Below, one piece after another: positions 24,413-37,667 of a stretch of 64,000 bases of DNA. Position numbers and translations under genes: made by a program. The stretch comes from Acanthosepion pharaonis. Its lineage: Eukaryota; Mollusca; Cephalopoda; Sepiida; Sepiidae. The stretch's first letter is position 1. Every line of letters begins with the position of its first letter. Under the pieces are notes generated by a model. The model was not told the DNA's origin, searched no databases, and saw nothing but the letters and a program-made list of their open reading frames with translations. The stretch covers positions 350,001 through 414,000 of the forward strand of contig CAHIKZ030005640.1 of assembly GCA_903632075.3 (NCBI GenBank), read 5' to 3'.

Positions 24413-25490
24413 GGGTTCCTTAGAGAAAGAAATATTGACAACAATATGAAAGGAAAAAAATATTTCCAACTGTTTTTCACAAATTCTATTCGATTACAGT
24501 TATAAAATATTTCACCATTAACCAGTCACACAAATTCGATATAAATGCAGCAATATTTTCAAAGAAAAAAATAAATTACAAATAAAACTTGAGGAATTGC
24601 TAAAAACAACTTTCTTTTTTACGTCTCTGTACAATATATTTTCTTTTCTTTTTTATATAAAATGACATATGCATTTTTCATTTAAATTCTGCAAGTAGAC
24701 GTGAGAAAAGATTCCCAACAGATATAGACAGCAATCTCCATGGAAGTTGTGACAGATATCGCACAAGAAAACAGTGTTAAGACATAATTGTTTATGTATA
24801 GAGATTTTTCACTACAGATGTTCTGCTAAGTGTTACAGTCGATGATTGTGTCAGTACAAATTCATGGAATATTAGAAAAAATGTTTTATTCTCGCTCTCA
24901 ATGGAAGTGACTCGCTCTCTATTCAGTGTGAACATGTTGAACGAAATTGTTCTGGTAATATTTCATTTATGCACCGAGATACGACACCGGAGTTTATCTG
25001 AACGGCGTTTTGTGTTGCAACACTTTAACGTTGTCTCTAGTGTAAGAAATTTCTGCTTAACATTGTTAAATGGCGAGAATTGATGATGCATTTTTTCCTT
25101 TGCTTATTTTGTTTTTTTAACACAAAAAGTCATTAAATATTGATGGACGGCAGCTAAAGATTTGAAAGAACTTTGCAGTGTTTTTTTTTATTATTCTTTT
25201 TCAGGGCGTCCATATTTTGAAATTATGTTATCTCTTTTTTATTCTTTAATGTCTAATTTCATATCGCTTTTATTGGTTTTGAATTTTCTGATATCTAAAA
25301 CCAGATGCTATGTTTTCTTTTCTAGAAACCACGACACAATTAGTCATTGATTGTTCATTTCCAGATATCTCCGACAAATATATATGTCAGCCACATGCTT
25401 TATTTTTATGTGAATTCTTAGAGCAAAAATTGGAATCTATGAATACGATGTTATAAATTATCGCCTTCTTTCATGTTCTTTGCCTTTCAT
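24413..25490. other. No recognised feature
   Basis: Two short plus-strand open frames (24901-25083, 25162-25350) without recognisable motifs. The second is T-rich and hydrophobic only because of base composition. Confidence 0.5.
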
Positions 25491-25496
25491 AAGTTG

Positions 25497-25640
25497 GGCC
25501 CTTCTCAACATCAACCTACTGGCTTGCAAGGTTGTCTCGCTAGAACAATTGCGACTGAGTAATGAGTTCGATCCTCACCTGGTGCCTAATACTTTCGTCA
25601 TTGTGCTACATCTGAGCTACGCTTGGAAAATCACTATTGG
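25497..25640 (+). mobile_element. tRNA-derived SINE, family B
   Basis: The head TGGCTTGCAAGGTTGTCTCGC... ends in a B-box-like GAGTTCGATCCTCAC (25563-25577), then CTGGTGCCTAATACTTTCG and ATTGTGC. The same order is at 46393-46510, including the shared GAACAATTGCGACTGAGTA / GATCAATTGCGACTGAGTA linker. No LINE-like tail was identified. Confidence 0.75.
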
Positions 25641-25644
25641 TTTG

Positions 25645-27185
25645 GTGTATAATTATCAGGCGTTTTTTAAATACAATATTCATTATGAAAAAAGAAACAT
25701 AACAATTCAACAATAACATATGAGTGTTCTGGAGCGTATAATTATCGACACTCATTTATATAGCCTGAAATTAAAATAATATTTTTATTAAAACAGTAAA
25801 CAAAACAGCAATTTTTATTAACAAATAATTCGCCTTCAAAAAGGTCTGACAATTATGCACTATCCGATTATGTAACTTTTCAATCTTTACACATACATTT
25901 TCTTCTTAAGTTTGTTACTCGACTTTTCATTCTGTTTCTCCTCCGTTTGATATATACGATGAGGTATTTTTCCGTATTATGTGTCCGAGTATTTTCCAAA
26001 TATCTCCTTCAGATTAGATTCACTTGCTTTCAATTTTTAAAATTCCTGATCGAATATTGTGGATTAGAGCAACAGAATCACAAACAAAAACGGAACCAAA
26101 TAACAGAAACCATATTTGAGGATTTAAACAGCAGTAACAACTGAAATTTATAGCACACATAACTTGATAAAAAAAATAATGACATAATCAAGATGTTGAC
26201 GTTCTACACGAATTCGAAAACGAGGCTAGGAAGAAAGGCCTCATCAATACTGGAAAGAGCGATAACAGTTAATGAAATATTGGCAGTTGCTGCTCGGTGA
26301 ATATATAACAAAATATTTTCGCATAAAAATACGGCTAAAATTATCATTACCTTTAATCTTGTGGTTCCACATTGAATCATAATTCCAACTTTTATAGACC
26401 GGATAGAGTGAACTCGTTATGATACCAAATACTCATGTTCATGCTCTACTTCAAGACAGTTACGGCAAAATATATAATGAGTTTTTAAGGCGTGCCCTAA
26501 ACACTGTTTCTCGTCGGTTCAAAAATACTCAAAAAATATATGGTGACCGACCAATCAATGCGTCCCTATTATCATACACGTTAGAAATACGATTTAGTTT
26601 AATTTAATAAAGGAAACATCAATATTAACAATGTCTATTGCCTAAATAAAACGATAATGAAATTATTGACTTTTATGATTTCTGCAATTGAATAATCTTT
26701 GAAGGGATAAATGCAAATTATCTTGGAATATTTAAGAACTTAAAAAATACATATTATGGAGTAAACACGAAATTCTTTTGGTCAGTGCGTTTTTCATTTT
26801 TTTTCCCACATTCTTGTATGCTAAGACGATATATCTATCTGTAATCTTTAAAGAATTTTTTCTTTTTTCTGCTAAAAAAATGGTCTAAGTTCTCAATCAG
26901 ATTTTTTCAGAAAATGTGCATATGTTTTTTTTCGAGTGCATGCAAGAAACATGTGAAACGAAAGCTCATCATGGGATTATCAGCTTTTTATTTCACTCCT
27001 TTTTCAATAAATACCAGATGTTCTCATAGAACGGTCAGGAGAATAATATTGTTCGAATCATCGATATTCACAGGAGAAAGATCTACACATTGTATTTCAT
27101 TTGCATCATCCAAAAGGACGTGGACGACGAAGATTCAGCATCATTAATAGAGATGACACCCAGCGAATTTCATCGAAAGTTTAGG
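25645..27185. other. No recognised gene
   Basis: AT-rich, with three open frames of 62-77 codons lacking any recognised domain. The end of the stretch (about 27100 onward) may be the start of the LINE fragment that follows. Confidence 0.5.
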
Positions 27186-27189
27186 GAAT

Positions 27190-27830
27190 ATAAAAGATGA
27201 GCCCGAAAATGCGTCTTGCAGGCCGGGAACGCTAGAATCAAGCAGGTGCAGAAGATTAAATATCTAGAAAGCCTTTTGACAGAGGACAGCAAGTGCGACA
27301 CTGAAATCCGTAGACGTATTGTGATGGCCAAGGACGCATTTCAAAAGTTGGTTAGAGCACTGAGAGACAGGAGGAATTCTTTGGTTAAAATTAAAAGAAT
27401 TCTTAGCTGTTACGTGACATCCGTCCTCCTTTAAGGCTGCGAATTTTGGACGATTTCTTCAAAGATGAAGAAGAGACTCGAGGGAACTGAGATATGGTTT
27501 TACAGAAATATGCTAAGGATATCATGGACCGAGCGTGTGTAGAGAGGGTGCAGACTAAGAGGAAGCTTATACTTAACATCAGGAAGGGGCAGCTGAAGTT
27601 TCTGGGACACATAATAAGGAACGAGGAGAGTCTGAGACAAACGGTTCAAATAGGGGGTAAGAGAGACAAGCAAAAACAAACATAACAAGCGGTCTTAAGC
27701 AACTGCATTACAGAACGTGGTCTGAGGAGCTGGCAGAAAAGGAAACTTTTTGAGAACTGCAAATGATAGAGGGAGGTCTAGAGCTATGATCGCCTACGTG
27801 CTGAAAGCATATCGCACATAAAAAGAAAAG
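27190..27830 (+). pseudogene. LINE C-terminal region, fragment
   Basis: Translation in changing frames gives NARIKQVQKIKYLESLLTED, CDTEIRRRIVMAKDAFQKL, DRRNSLVKIKRILSCYVTSV, CEFWTISSKMKKRLEGTEIW, FYRNMLRISWTERV, KFLGHIIRNEESL and AMIAYVLKAY. These are the conserved blocks after the RT of an endonuclease-bearing LINE. A stop after SVLL and later frame breaks inactivate it. It shares all blocks with 57180-57760. The 5' part of the element is absent here. Confidence 0.82.
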
Positions 27831-28004
27831 AAATCCATCTCCCTTTTTTCAAATCATTTATTCACGCTTAGCAGCCCCTTACCATGTTTCACATTTAACT
27901 GTTGTGCTACTCTTATATCGTGTTCCACTCCTATATTTTGGGACAAATATTAAATATTCACCCATTATGCGGTGACGATTAAAAAATTTTTTCTCAGAAA
28001 AATC

Positions 28005-28797
28005 GCGTATCTACTATCTATATTTCTCATGTTGTCTATCTGTATGTCGTGGGCGTTGTTACCTCACCCAGGCCGCATTTCTCACCCGATTTCGATGCGG
28101 TTTTGAACAGAAGTTTGCAAATGGCTGCCGTAAGGACATGACGGAGCCCGATTTTTGAGTTTGGAATCAGGTTCCGAAAAAATCGATAATCAAAAAAATC
28201 GATAACCGAAAACATCGATAATAGAAAAAATTCTGCTTACAGAAGGAATGATCGCATTTCAACCAAATTTGACACCCTCTTAGAGTCTACCATTAGAAGT
28301 GTTGTCCAGAAGTTTCATGACCACAGACCCCTAAACAGCGCGGAAAATCGATAAAACCCAAAAACCGATACGCCCAGATTGCGTCTGAACCGCATGTCGG
28401 TTTTTAGCGAAAACAGAGCGGATTTATGAAGAGGCCATTGGGAGTCATCATGTGAAGTTTTAACTCTGAGCACCCCCACAAACAGAGTGCAAATCGACAA
28501 TCGGTCAACCCTTAAAAATGTTTTTTCCAGTTTTTTTAAGCTGATCGTATTATGTTTATTGTGTTTAGTTCTTTTTTCGTAACAGATTTAATGTTTACTA
28601 TAGAGCTTAGAAAAAGTTGACAGTGTGATATAGTCAAGAAGTAAGGCATGTAACAACATCAGCACGGCAAAGGGCACTCCCCTAAATGCAAGGAAGGGCA
28701 AAAATGTTTTAAGTCAAATGATAGCGATTGCTGTATTAGTAGTACTATTTTTGAATCAAGCACGGGCAACGCCGGGCCATGCTGCTAGTGTTCTATA
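28005..28797 (-). repeat. Dispersed repeat with GC-rich signature end
   Basis: The right end reads GGGCAACGCCGGGCCATGCTGCTAG, whose reverse complement resembles 51030-51060 (ACTAGCAGTAGAGCCCGGCGTAGCCCGG). Tail motifs of the two copies also correspond (GACAACATGAGAAATATA here, reversed, against ACAACCTGGGTTTTATAATA at 51695). The interior has repeated AATCGATAA-(T/C)(C/A)-AAAA phrases at 28178-28225. No coding potential was recognised. Confidence 0.6.
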
Positions 28798-28799
28798 AA

Positions 28800-29118
28800 T
28801 GTTTATTAGCATCCTATTTTCAGCTTATACTCCCCTAACATTGATTGCAGTTAAGCCCGGTTTCCTTAGTCATAGCCGAGTTTCAAATAAAGAACAGTAT
28901 AACAAAAATGTTGTTTTGCCAGCCTCTAAAATATATGTGCTAAATTCTACTGATAAATTGTATTATTCAACAATCTAACCTACAAAGCATGTTTATAGAT
29001 AAGGAACATATGAAAATTGATTGATGTTGTGTTTACGGATTATCAACCGCCTGCAAGTTATATAAAGCTAGCAAATATTTTTTATTTTAAAGTCTTTTGT
29101 AAATAATAATGGTTTAAG
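28800..29118. other. No recognised feature
   Basis: AT-rich, nothing identified. Confidence 0.5.
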
Positions 29119-29119
29119 G

Positions 29120-29310
29120 ATAAAATCCTATTAAGCCACAGCTGATGAGAGAAGAGTTAGATTTATAATTTCCCTCAGGGTATTTCCACGTAAGTGTATA
29201 TAAGGAACATGACTGGAATTAGAACTTGGCTCTATCAATTGCACCAATTGCACATCCAAGGTGCATAGTTCTAAAGCGACCAACCATATAGATCCTGGAC
29301 TAGGCTCTAC
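29120..29310 (-). mobile_element. Family A SINE, diverged
   Basis: On the minus strand a B-box-like GAGCCAAGTTCTAATTCCAG (about 29234-29215) is followed by CTTACGTGGAAATACCCTGAGG and CATCAGCTGTGGCTTAAT, matching the order of 61800-61880 with many substitutions. Confidence 0.55.
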
Positions 29311-31798
29311 GTTGCTTAAATTTGGCAAGTGAAAAGCATGTTCATGGCTTGAACATCAATGGACTGGTCTTAAATGAAAGTTATTTTATCTACCAAGATA
29401 ACGCATAACGTTGGAAACTGTGTTCCTTCATTTTTGTGGAGTAATGCGTATTTCACTAAAATAATACAACTCAAGTTATTGGCTTTTATTTTGGCACTAA
29501 TATCAAACCCTAACTCTGGTTGAAAATACTCATATTCACTATTGCAACAAATAGGTTTGTGGCTACCCACCTGTCTAGTAAAACCATAATTTATCCGGGT
29601 TGAAGTGGGATTAACAAAACATCTTAATCACTACAGCGAGTTTTTGGTAGATTGGATTTCTTTTTGGAGTGTAACGATTCTTTTCGAATTTTATTATATT
29701 ATTGCCAGAATTCATATCTCTATTATATATGCTACGTTTTAAAATATCTATCACCATTAATGGTGTAGACGAAAGAAAATATTTGTCGTCGGTGTTTTTT
29801 ATAAATTAAATATAATGGAAATAGTCAGAACTTTGGGTCATTTATACGGATGAACGGCAGTGTCAACTACTTTAAAATATGAAATGATAAAAGAAAACTG
29901 AATTTCTATTTTAAAAGATAATTTGATTTATGATTTTAAAATGGGACAATTTAATTATACCATTCATTCTTTCTGAAATAATTTATATATTGTTGGTTTC
30001 GATGAAATTTCTTTGTCTTTAAAATAAAATTGCATTGGCTCGAAAGGAAGAATTAAGTTTGGTCGAGTATTGAGCACGCTATTAATATAATCAGTGACTT
30101 TTTAAGTCTCGCATCCAAACATGAAATAATGATAATAGTATAAAACGTAACTCACGGAATATGAAAGTACTTTTTACTAGACAATATTTAGTATGGCACA
30201 AGGACATGAATAATGAACACTTATTTTGTTCCATACTGATCGGGGGTGGAAACAAGTTTTTAAGTGTTATGTATGCCCAATCAAAGAAGCTTTTTTTCTA
30301 CCCTTGGCTTGCTTAATGATCATAATCGTATGTCGCTGCATACGAATAATCGTAAGTTGTACTAATTTCAGTTAGTGCTTTATAACATCCCTTTGATCTG
30401 AGACAGCTAAATATTTAGTACATTTATGCTATTGTTGGATAACTGATATTCGTAATGGATAATCTATACTACGATCGGGCAGGGCTAAAAGAGTAAATAT
30501 GTTATATAACTTATGAATAAAAGTGGGCAAATACGTGAAAAAATATGTGGATCACTCTCACATAATTATTAATAATCTACAATTCAACACAAACGTTAAA
30601 ATTAGCTTTTTGCTGGTAAATGAATCTAAAAATGGATCTGGAGTAATTTTGAGTTAAAACAGTCGGAATCTCATTAGAAATAAATGGACATTAAACACCG
30701 AATTTTCTCTGATCAGCGAATCTTCTTGATCTTATTTAGACTCTAGGCAATTAAATTCGAAATTGAAACACATCTTGAAGAAAAGAAGAAGAAATATTTT
30801 TGTTTAATTAAAGAGTTACAAAAAGGTTATTAACTTTTTTAAATTTAATTTCTTCTCAGCATCAGAGATCATCGATTACAGTGGTCAGGCCACAATTCGT
30901 AAAATGTGCTTACGCAGAAATACGAACGTTAGGGCAGCACAAATATTAACTTATGTTTCTTGTCTTCTTCGCTGTCTCCTAATGGCTTGTCGACATTAGC
31001 ACTGCGGACCCGATTGTGCATTAGAGAATGAATGACCGGTATCTATGTCATACAGATATTTTTTATCGTTATTTCAAGGAAAGTATCGTTTCTTAGCAGG
31101 AAGTTATAGTGAGGAGGCGGATGATATCAAAACGCTTACCTAATGGCTGCAAACACTTAACCTTATACCTTAAGGAGCTATGGATCGAGAGGCATATTCC
31201 TATCTTCACTGCTGAAATAGTAACTACAGTTTTTACGCGATTTTCGGTTCTTATATTAAAACTAAAATAAAGATTCGATCACCAACAGGATTCCACGTCA
31301 AAGGTGTAAAAACCGCCCAAACACGCTTTTGGCTGTCTAAGCTTTGACCTGAATTGTAGATCTTGCCATTTTTGTTAAGCGTACACATTCTGTAACTCTA
31401 AGAATTAGTTTGTTTGGCTTTATTGTGTGAGCGCAATTAAGCGTAACAGAGAGCAACAGTATACTGAATGAAAACGGATGCTGAAGAGATTTGATAACAA
31501 CAGGCAGATAATTTTTGATCTGTATTATTTCGTATGATATAATTCATTTTATAATGTATTCGAATAGTTACTGACCAGAGTCACTAGGTAAATTCTACAA
31601 AATAAAAAGATAATTCCTACATCGAATGGTAAATTTGAAATCTGGTAAAACAACGTGAAGAAAATTAACTAAAACAACATCTCAAAATAATCTAATGATG
31701 GAAATATTTTTCAGTATATTGATTTATGCAATCTAATTGCAACATCATTTTAATTCAATCGCAGTAAGTATAAAAGCAAGTGAAAATAATATATATCC
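29310..31798. other. No recognised gene
   Basis: About 2.5 kb of AT-rich sequence without coding blocks, terminal repeats or RNA genes I could identify. Confidence 0.5.
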
Positions 31799-32310
31799 AA
31801 CAATTATTTTAAGGAATTGTTATGTCCATACATTCTTTTTATAGCTACAGATATTTAAGTAAATGCTCTGTTTTTATAATAAACAGTATTTATAACATTT
31901 GTCGGACTGAATGTCCGAGAAATTGTCATAGAAAATATTCATCCTCTGACAGGAATCGAACCTGTATCCTATACGGAACCGTCATATAGCCTGACGTGCT
32001 CTTAACCGATCGAACCACAGAGGAACTTAAAATTAGCAAGGTCGATTTTACTGTCTTTAAACTTCAATTTTCCATGAATCTCTCCCGTACATTCATATCT
32101 ACTGAAAGCGCATCCAAATGTAAACAAATGACGTCATACATTATGATATGGACAAAGTACGACAATTATTGTAAGACATTTTTATGTTTATACTTTCTTT
32201 TTTATAGATACAAATATTTAAGTAAATGCTCTGTTATATAATAAACAGTATTTATAAAATTTACCGGCCTGAATGTCCGAGAAATTTTCATAGATAACAT
32301 TCGTTCTCTA
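31799..32310. repeat. Direct repeat pair flanking a tRNA-like gene
   Basis: Positions 31799-31943 and 32162-32310 are direct copies sharing CAATTATT, ATATTTAAGTAAATGCTCTG, ATAATAAACAGTATTTATAA, CTGAATGTCCGAGAAATT and TCATAGA. The spacing is about 363 bp. The first copy abuts the tRNA-like gene and the second ends where a tRNA would begin, so this looks like a tandem duplication in which the second tRNA copy was lost. Confidence 0.75.
31942..32024 (-). tRNA. tRNA-like gene, type II, apparent CTA anticodon
   Basis: The 83-nt minus-strand sequence folds as a tRNA. The acceptor stem is TCCTCTG/CAGAGGA, 7 of 7 pairs. The D stem is GTTC/GAGC with GG in the loop. The anticodon stem is CGTCA/TGACG, 5 of 5. 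A 14-nt variable arm has TCC/GGA. The T arm is ACAGG-TTCGATT-CCTGT, 5 of 5. Box B is canonical. The seven-base anticodon loop reads GGCTATA, so positions 34-36 would be CTA (amber suppressor), with G at the normally invariant U33. The long variable arm suggests Ser or Leu ancestry. Intact stems argue against simple decay; the loop argues against normal function. It may be a tRNA-derived element or pseudogene. Confidence 0.7.
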
Positions 32311-33325
32311 TGCATATCACCTCTAAAAATTGACCAATTTGGACAATATACATTCTGATTCTAAATCTACGAATTACTCAATGGAAAAATAATGTTTCTG
32401 GAGATAAGACAAACATTTTCTTATTTTTAATTTTATTTTCGTCTAGCGTCATTATAATAAACATAACCTTTCCACACAGATTATTACATCAGTGATCTCA
32501 GATACGAATACATTTTACAGATGATAAAAAGTTTATACATGGATATATGGATAATCACGATAATCGAAGCATTGCAGTTGATCTCTCCTCTGACTAAGTC
32601 GGATCAACTCAAGGAAACAAAAATGACTTGTAACAGATTCCCAAGGCCAATCTGGCATCGTTTCCTCATCATCGATCAAACTGCAAGATTTCTCTAGTCA
32701 TGACGAACGGTTAAATTTTCTGTGTGTTTCTATGCTTCGGATGTCTGTTGGATGTATAAAATTCTCCAGGCCACAAGCGGAATCTATGGATAATATGTTT
32801 ATTAATCCTTTCTAAGGTAAGGTTACGGTCAGCTTATTCTATCAGTTTAGGAAGTACACGACTGATTCAATAATGCATTGGCTTCACAATAGTCATGTTA
32901 GGCCGATAATTGAATGTCGGTGCTTTATCTTTACAAGACTCAATTTTCAAACTTGAGATTCGAGAAGGCGTTTAGGCTATTTTTGAAGTAAGCTTTATGT
33001 TTTTCTGCAGACTATTTGGAACAGGCGTAAAGTTGTCTGTCTATCGCAACTCTATTGTTCTTTCTCTACAAATCTTCAGATGATCTCCATTCTTTAGTTT
33101 AACAATTTCAGACATTTACAGCTAGGACACGCTCTGCTACTTGCAAGGGGTTGATCAAACCTCACTTCCCTATGTTGTTCAAATATAAGCAGAATGCTTC
33201 ACTTACATCCACCATGTTTTGATTCATTTACTGATTATTTTACAGATTAACAAAATTTTTAAGTCATTTAAAGGCGAAATGGATTTCAAATCGTAAGACT
33301 TTTTTTTTTTTGCGAGAGAATATTG
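32311..33325. other. No recognised feature
   Basis: AT-rich; nothing identified. Confidence 0.5.
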
Positions 33326-33329
33326 CATA

Positions 33330-33515
33330 AGAAATTTTCTTGAGGATAACTATTATTTTCCCAGATAAATGTCCTGCCATTAAGCCATAATTGGGGAGGG
33401 GACGTAAAGGCATAACTTTCAAAACGGTATTTGCGCAGAACTGAATCTAAAAAAAAAAACGACTGGAATTGGAACATGGCTCTCCGATTTCTACTTAGCA
33501 ACCGTTATTAATTAC
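33330..33515 (-). mobile_element. Family A SINE, diverged
   Basis: The minus strand reads AATCGGAGAGCCATGTTCCA then ATTCCAGTCG (33490-33460), a B-box-like region close to the AATCGGAGAGCCGAGTTCGA of 61785-61804. It is followed by AAATACCGTTTTG and CCCCAATTATGGCTTAATGG at the place of the family's AGCTATGGGTAAA. Interrupted by a poly(A/T) tract. Confidence 0.6.
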
Positions 33516-33519
33516 ACAA

Positions 33520-34619
33520 CTCAAATATCTTGCTTTTCCGAAGAACACCGATTTTGTGGAACAGAAACCTTCGTGTATGTTTCCCTGAAAACTAAATTTT
33601 AGTCAACCGTCATCTGCATATGTTGCCCTGCTAATCTTCACTACCTTCCCCCACTTCTTTTAATCTTATCCTACCTACTTCTTTATTAAAATTTTAAAAG
33701 TAATCTTCTAACTTCAGGGAATGTTGGTCTTTTTATTGTGTTAGTATCTTGATATTTAATATTGAATTTTACGGAGAAACTATATCCCAGAACTTGTAAT
33801 GAATTTTTTCATATATTGAATGTTTAAATGGCGACCATGTTTACGGTGATTCGAATTTGGGTTATTTATTATAATTATATAATACTTTATTTTCAAATAT
33901 ATTTCATTATTTCAAGGTATTTGCCCAAACTATATAAGGACTCTACCTGTTTCACAGTTAGTTTTTACGTTAGTCAGCGCATGCGTTAAGTGATGTCATT
34001 ATCTTATATGGAAAACTATGTTTTGATTGCATGTAAAGAGAGAAAAATACACAGTCTCGATTTTTGAGTTAAAGAAAGCATTTATAAAGAGGACAAAACA
34101 AAGATATTGTAAGTAATAATGCTCTCGTGAAGTAACCGTCTGTTTCAATGAAATGGAAAATATTGTCAGATATTATTTTCATTTCTACCCGTTTCTTTAG
34201 ATAATAAACTGGACAAAAATAATTGTTAATACAACTTTTTAAAATATTTTAAGGCAAAATAAACACCAATTCGTCTGGGGAAATTTAATGACTATATTAT
34301 AATTCGAGAACGTACACGGGGTTTATTCCTATATTTACATAAGAATTATGATTCATTAGAAATTTAAGAAAGGAAGTTCTCCCAGTGACTTCAAGTGCTG
34401 AACGATCTACCAAAGAGCCGTGATTTGAAGCTGGTCCTTAAAATACTCAGCTATTAAGTGAGCAAACCAAATTATTTTCTCTTTTATATGTACAGACGGT
34501 AAATGATCAACAAAACAGTCAAGCGAGCCGTGTTTCCTGTTGAATAGAAAGAAATTTCTGGGTTAACTTCAGCCATATTGATGTAGGTATATAAAGTAAA
34601 AAAAAATAGAAAAAAAAAT

Positions 34620-34683
<64 letters not shown>

Positions 34684-37013
34684 TTCTTCTATTTCCAAAG
34701 GTGGTCTTGAGTTCAGAGGCGAGAAATATCTCTGGGACATTTTGAACCAAACATGGCATCATGCCAGGGCCAACAATAGCCAGCACCGAATGAGCGACTA
34801 CTCAAGTGCAAAGCAACATCTAATAAAAGAGAAACAGATTGACAATCAATATTTGGATAAAATGGTGAATTGTCGGCAAGGTAAAGGGTTGGTTGGAGCG
34901 GTCGAGGTCATATTGCTATCTATTGTCTTCAGGTGCGGATGCGTTTCGACAATTTATCATTCATCGTCAGCGGCCCTGTAAGAAAGCCATCGACTCTGAT
35001 AAGATGTGTTAATTCATCATGTTTCTATGTAGAAAGAGGTCTAGGCAAATTTCTTTCTGACAATATCTTTGTATACCAGCAATGAATATTTATTAATGTC
35101 ATTTAAAGTTAGCCTGCAAATTTATTTGTTTCTTTGGAATGTGAAATAAATTTTAACTGAAGATAAGAACAGTTTTCTGAAAGGATTTTACAAATACAAT
35201 ATATACACTTATACATTTACGATTGTTTAATGTTCATCTTTACAAGTCCGCAACGCACATACTCATATGATTAAAGGCCGGAATTTTCACAAGAATAAAC
35301 TGTCCTTTCCCTGTTAAACTTTTAAAGCTTTTATTTTCAGTTAGATGTAATATTACACAGAGAATATATAAAATCGGAAAATAAGAATGGGAGATTGCAG
35401 ATGTATTGGCCCATTCCTGTGGATTTGGAATCACCTGGATAAGCTGCGAAAATAAATATCTGAACGTTTTTAATATAAAACAGTTAAATGTTGTGACCAG
35501 TTGATCATATATTCGAATAATATGAATCAGATTAAACTTTATATGTAATCTATACAGCGACACCAATTAAGCCGTATGCTGGTGTGCGTCGGAAGAATGA
35601 AAATTATAAATAATTTTAAAAATGTAATAATATGTTCATATACTCTTAACGGAAATGACTTGCATAGCTTCCTTTTTCCTCAACCACCTGAGCGACATGA
35701 CAAGTGTGAATATGCCTCCAAGATGTGGTGTGCTTATATTTGCAAAAAGGATTTAAATATATTTTTACAATTTGCAAAAGTAAATCTATATATCTTCTTG
35801 CACTTTGAAAAGACCCAAAATCTACGAAGTACATCAATTATTCTTGTAAGGCCATATGTCGTTATTAAATACAATATCATTTTTTAATGGCTTACATGCA
35901 GCAAGATTTTTTCACATTCTCAAGTCATTTATGGACTTTATAGGATTTAATTAAAGTATAGTGAATTCATAATATTGCACTTTTTAGATAATGATATAAA
36001 ATAGGTTATTTATATTTTTTAAAAATTTAAATGTGTTAAAACCAGTCACAAAAAATAGTCAAAATTTGTACATCGACCTAATGACTAATGAGTTTTTTCA
36101 AACTCTTTTCTGACGCTTATTTTTTACCGGATTTTTTTTTTTACAATTTAATTAACACGTTAAAAGTCGCGATAGTTGTGATCGAATAAAAATAGTACGA
36201 ATTATTTTACCCTATGAATTCATCTGAAAAAAAATCCTATGACAAATAATTGTTCATTATCATCATCGCACAACAATTACTGATAGACAATGGTCGGACG
36301 ATATGCTTGAAACAGTTTATTAGAATCTACGGTGATGCTTAGATTTTAATTCTATTCAAATTAAACATTTTGAGCTAACTCAATGAAAACAATTTTTCTC
36401 ATTTGAAATTCTCAAGAAATTATCTTTTAAATTCGCCTTCTTTTTTGTATGCGCCCCGTTGCATTACGACATGGACAATCAGGGTTCTTTTTAACGTCCT
36501 ATTAAAAACAATATACGATCATCACATATACAAGAGGAAAGGAAAATGCAGCAAGAAAAAACAATTTGAAGGATTTGGATATAATTAAACTTGACTGCGG
36601 TAAAATAAATTCTTTATAGTTATCTACAAAATAATAATTTTTATATAATTCCAAATTAGTTCAATCTACATAAGACCTTGTATATGTTACGGAGGCTGAC
36701 GTATTTCCATATATATTACCAGTGATTTTACTGCTGATTTACCGGTTATAAAACAGAAATTTTATCTCTCTATTGTTTAAGTACCTACTGGACAATGGTA
36801 AAATATATTTCATGTATATATACTATAAAACGAAATATTTACTCATAGGGGAAACATATTTACAAACATTTAATAAGGTAGTTTCATAAATTGAAGCGCT
36901 TTTGCGGGTCCGATTATGACAAAAACAATGCGTTTTTCACCAATATTCAAAATATAAAATGCATCGAGAAATTGTTGCTTTATTTTTATCAGAACTTCAA
37001 TTAATTAGACATC
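33520..37013. other. No recognised gene
   Basis: AT-rich stretch with an (AT)n run at 34621-34678. A fragment at 36446-36510 (GTTGCATTACGACATGG...) resembles 57010-57055, a dispersed repeat near the LINE fragments. Open frames of 60-108 codons lack recognisable motifs. Confidence 0.5.
34621..34678. repeat. (AT)n microsatellite
   Basis: Pure AT run preceded by A-rich sequence. Confidence 0.95.
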
Positions 37014-37018
37014 ATTTT

Positions 37019-37327
37019 TGTTAGATATTTCCATGACGGTCGTCCTTGAGTATTGAATCTAGAGGTTAGCAGTGAATATTTCGGAGACAGTAGGAAAGCG
37101 TACTTTAGGTTCGCAGTGGATATCACAGCAGAGTGTAGTTCATCCTTCTCCTGGTCGCCTTTGGTCCTTCCGGTAGACGAAACAAGATGGCCGCCTTTAT
37201 ACACGACGAATACAGTGTTGGGCGGCTTCTGATTGGTCAACCTTCCATTGGTCGATTATAAAAGGGAAATAAGTCATTCTGACTCGCTCACTAGTCACAG
37301 GTAGTATATACCCAAAAAACCGTAACA
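37019..37327 (-). repeat. Copia 3' LTR (left copy)
   Basis: 309 bp, TGTTAGATATTTCC...CCGTAACA. Includes a TATAAAAGG-type box (37257-37265 on the plus strand) and two ATTGGTC phrases before it. An open frame through the LTR on the minus strand is incidental. Confidence 0.96.
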
Positions 37328-37344
37328 GCCCCCCTTATTTTGGG
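37328..37344 (-). promoter_or_regulatory. Polypurine tract of copia
   Basis: Plus-strand GCCCCCCTTATTTTGGG directly follows the left LTR. On the element's strand it is CCCAAAATAAGGGGGGC next to the 3' LTR, the place and composition of the plus-strand DNA synthesis primer. Confidence 0.8.
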
Positions 37345-37667
37345 TATATAATGGAATCTTCGTTCAAAATATTAGTAAGGTTAATAAATACTTTAATTTC
37401 AAAAATAATGTTTTTTTTTCTTTTTTTTTTTTTTTAAAAAGGGTAACATTAATATGTAACAAATACTTTAGTATTCCAAATTTTATTTTTATGTTTTTTT
37501 TTTATATATTTTCTTGAAAATTAATATTCACAAAAATTAGTCATATCACTTTGTTCACAGTTAAATACTTCGGGTTAATAAAACATGAACAATAATATTA
37601 TAAGTTTAGATTGCGATCACAACACGGGTTAGAGTGATCTTCAGAATCATTTAGAAGTGAAAAATTG

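Noticed and set aside
37001..37240. 79-codon minus-strand frame repeated at 42016-42240
   Set aside because: It lies entirely in the copia LTR; the repetition comes from the two LTR copies, not from a gene pair.
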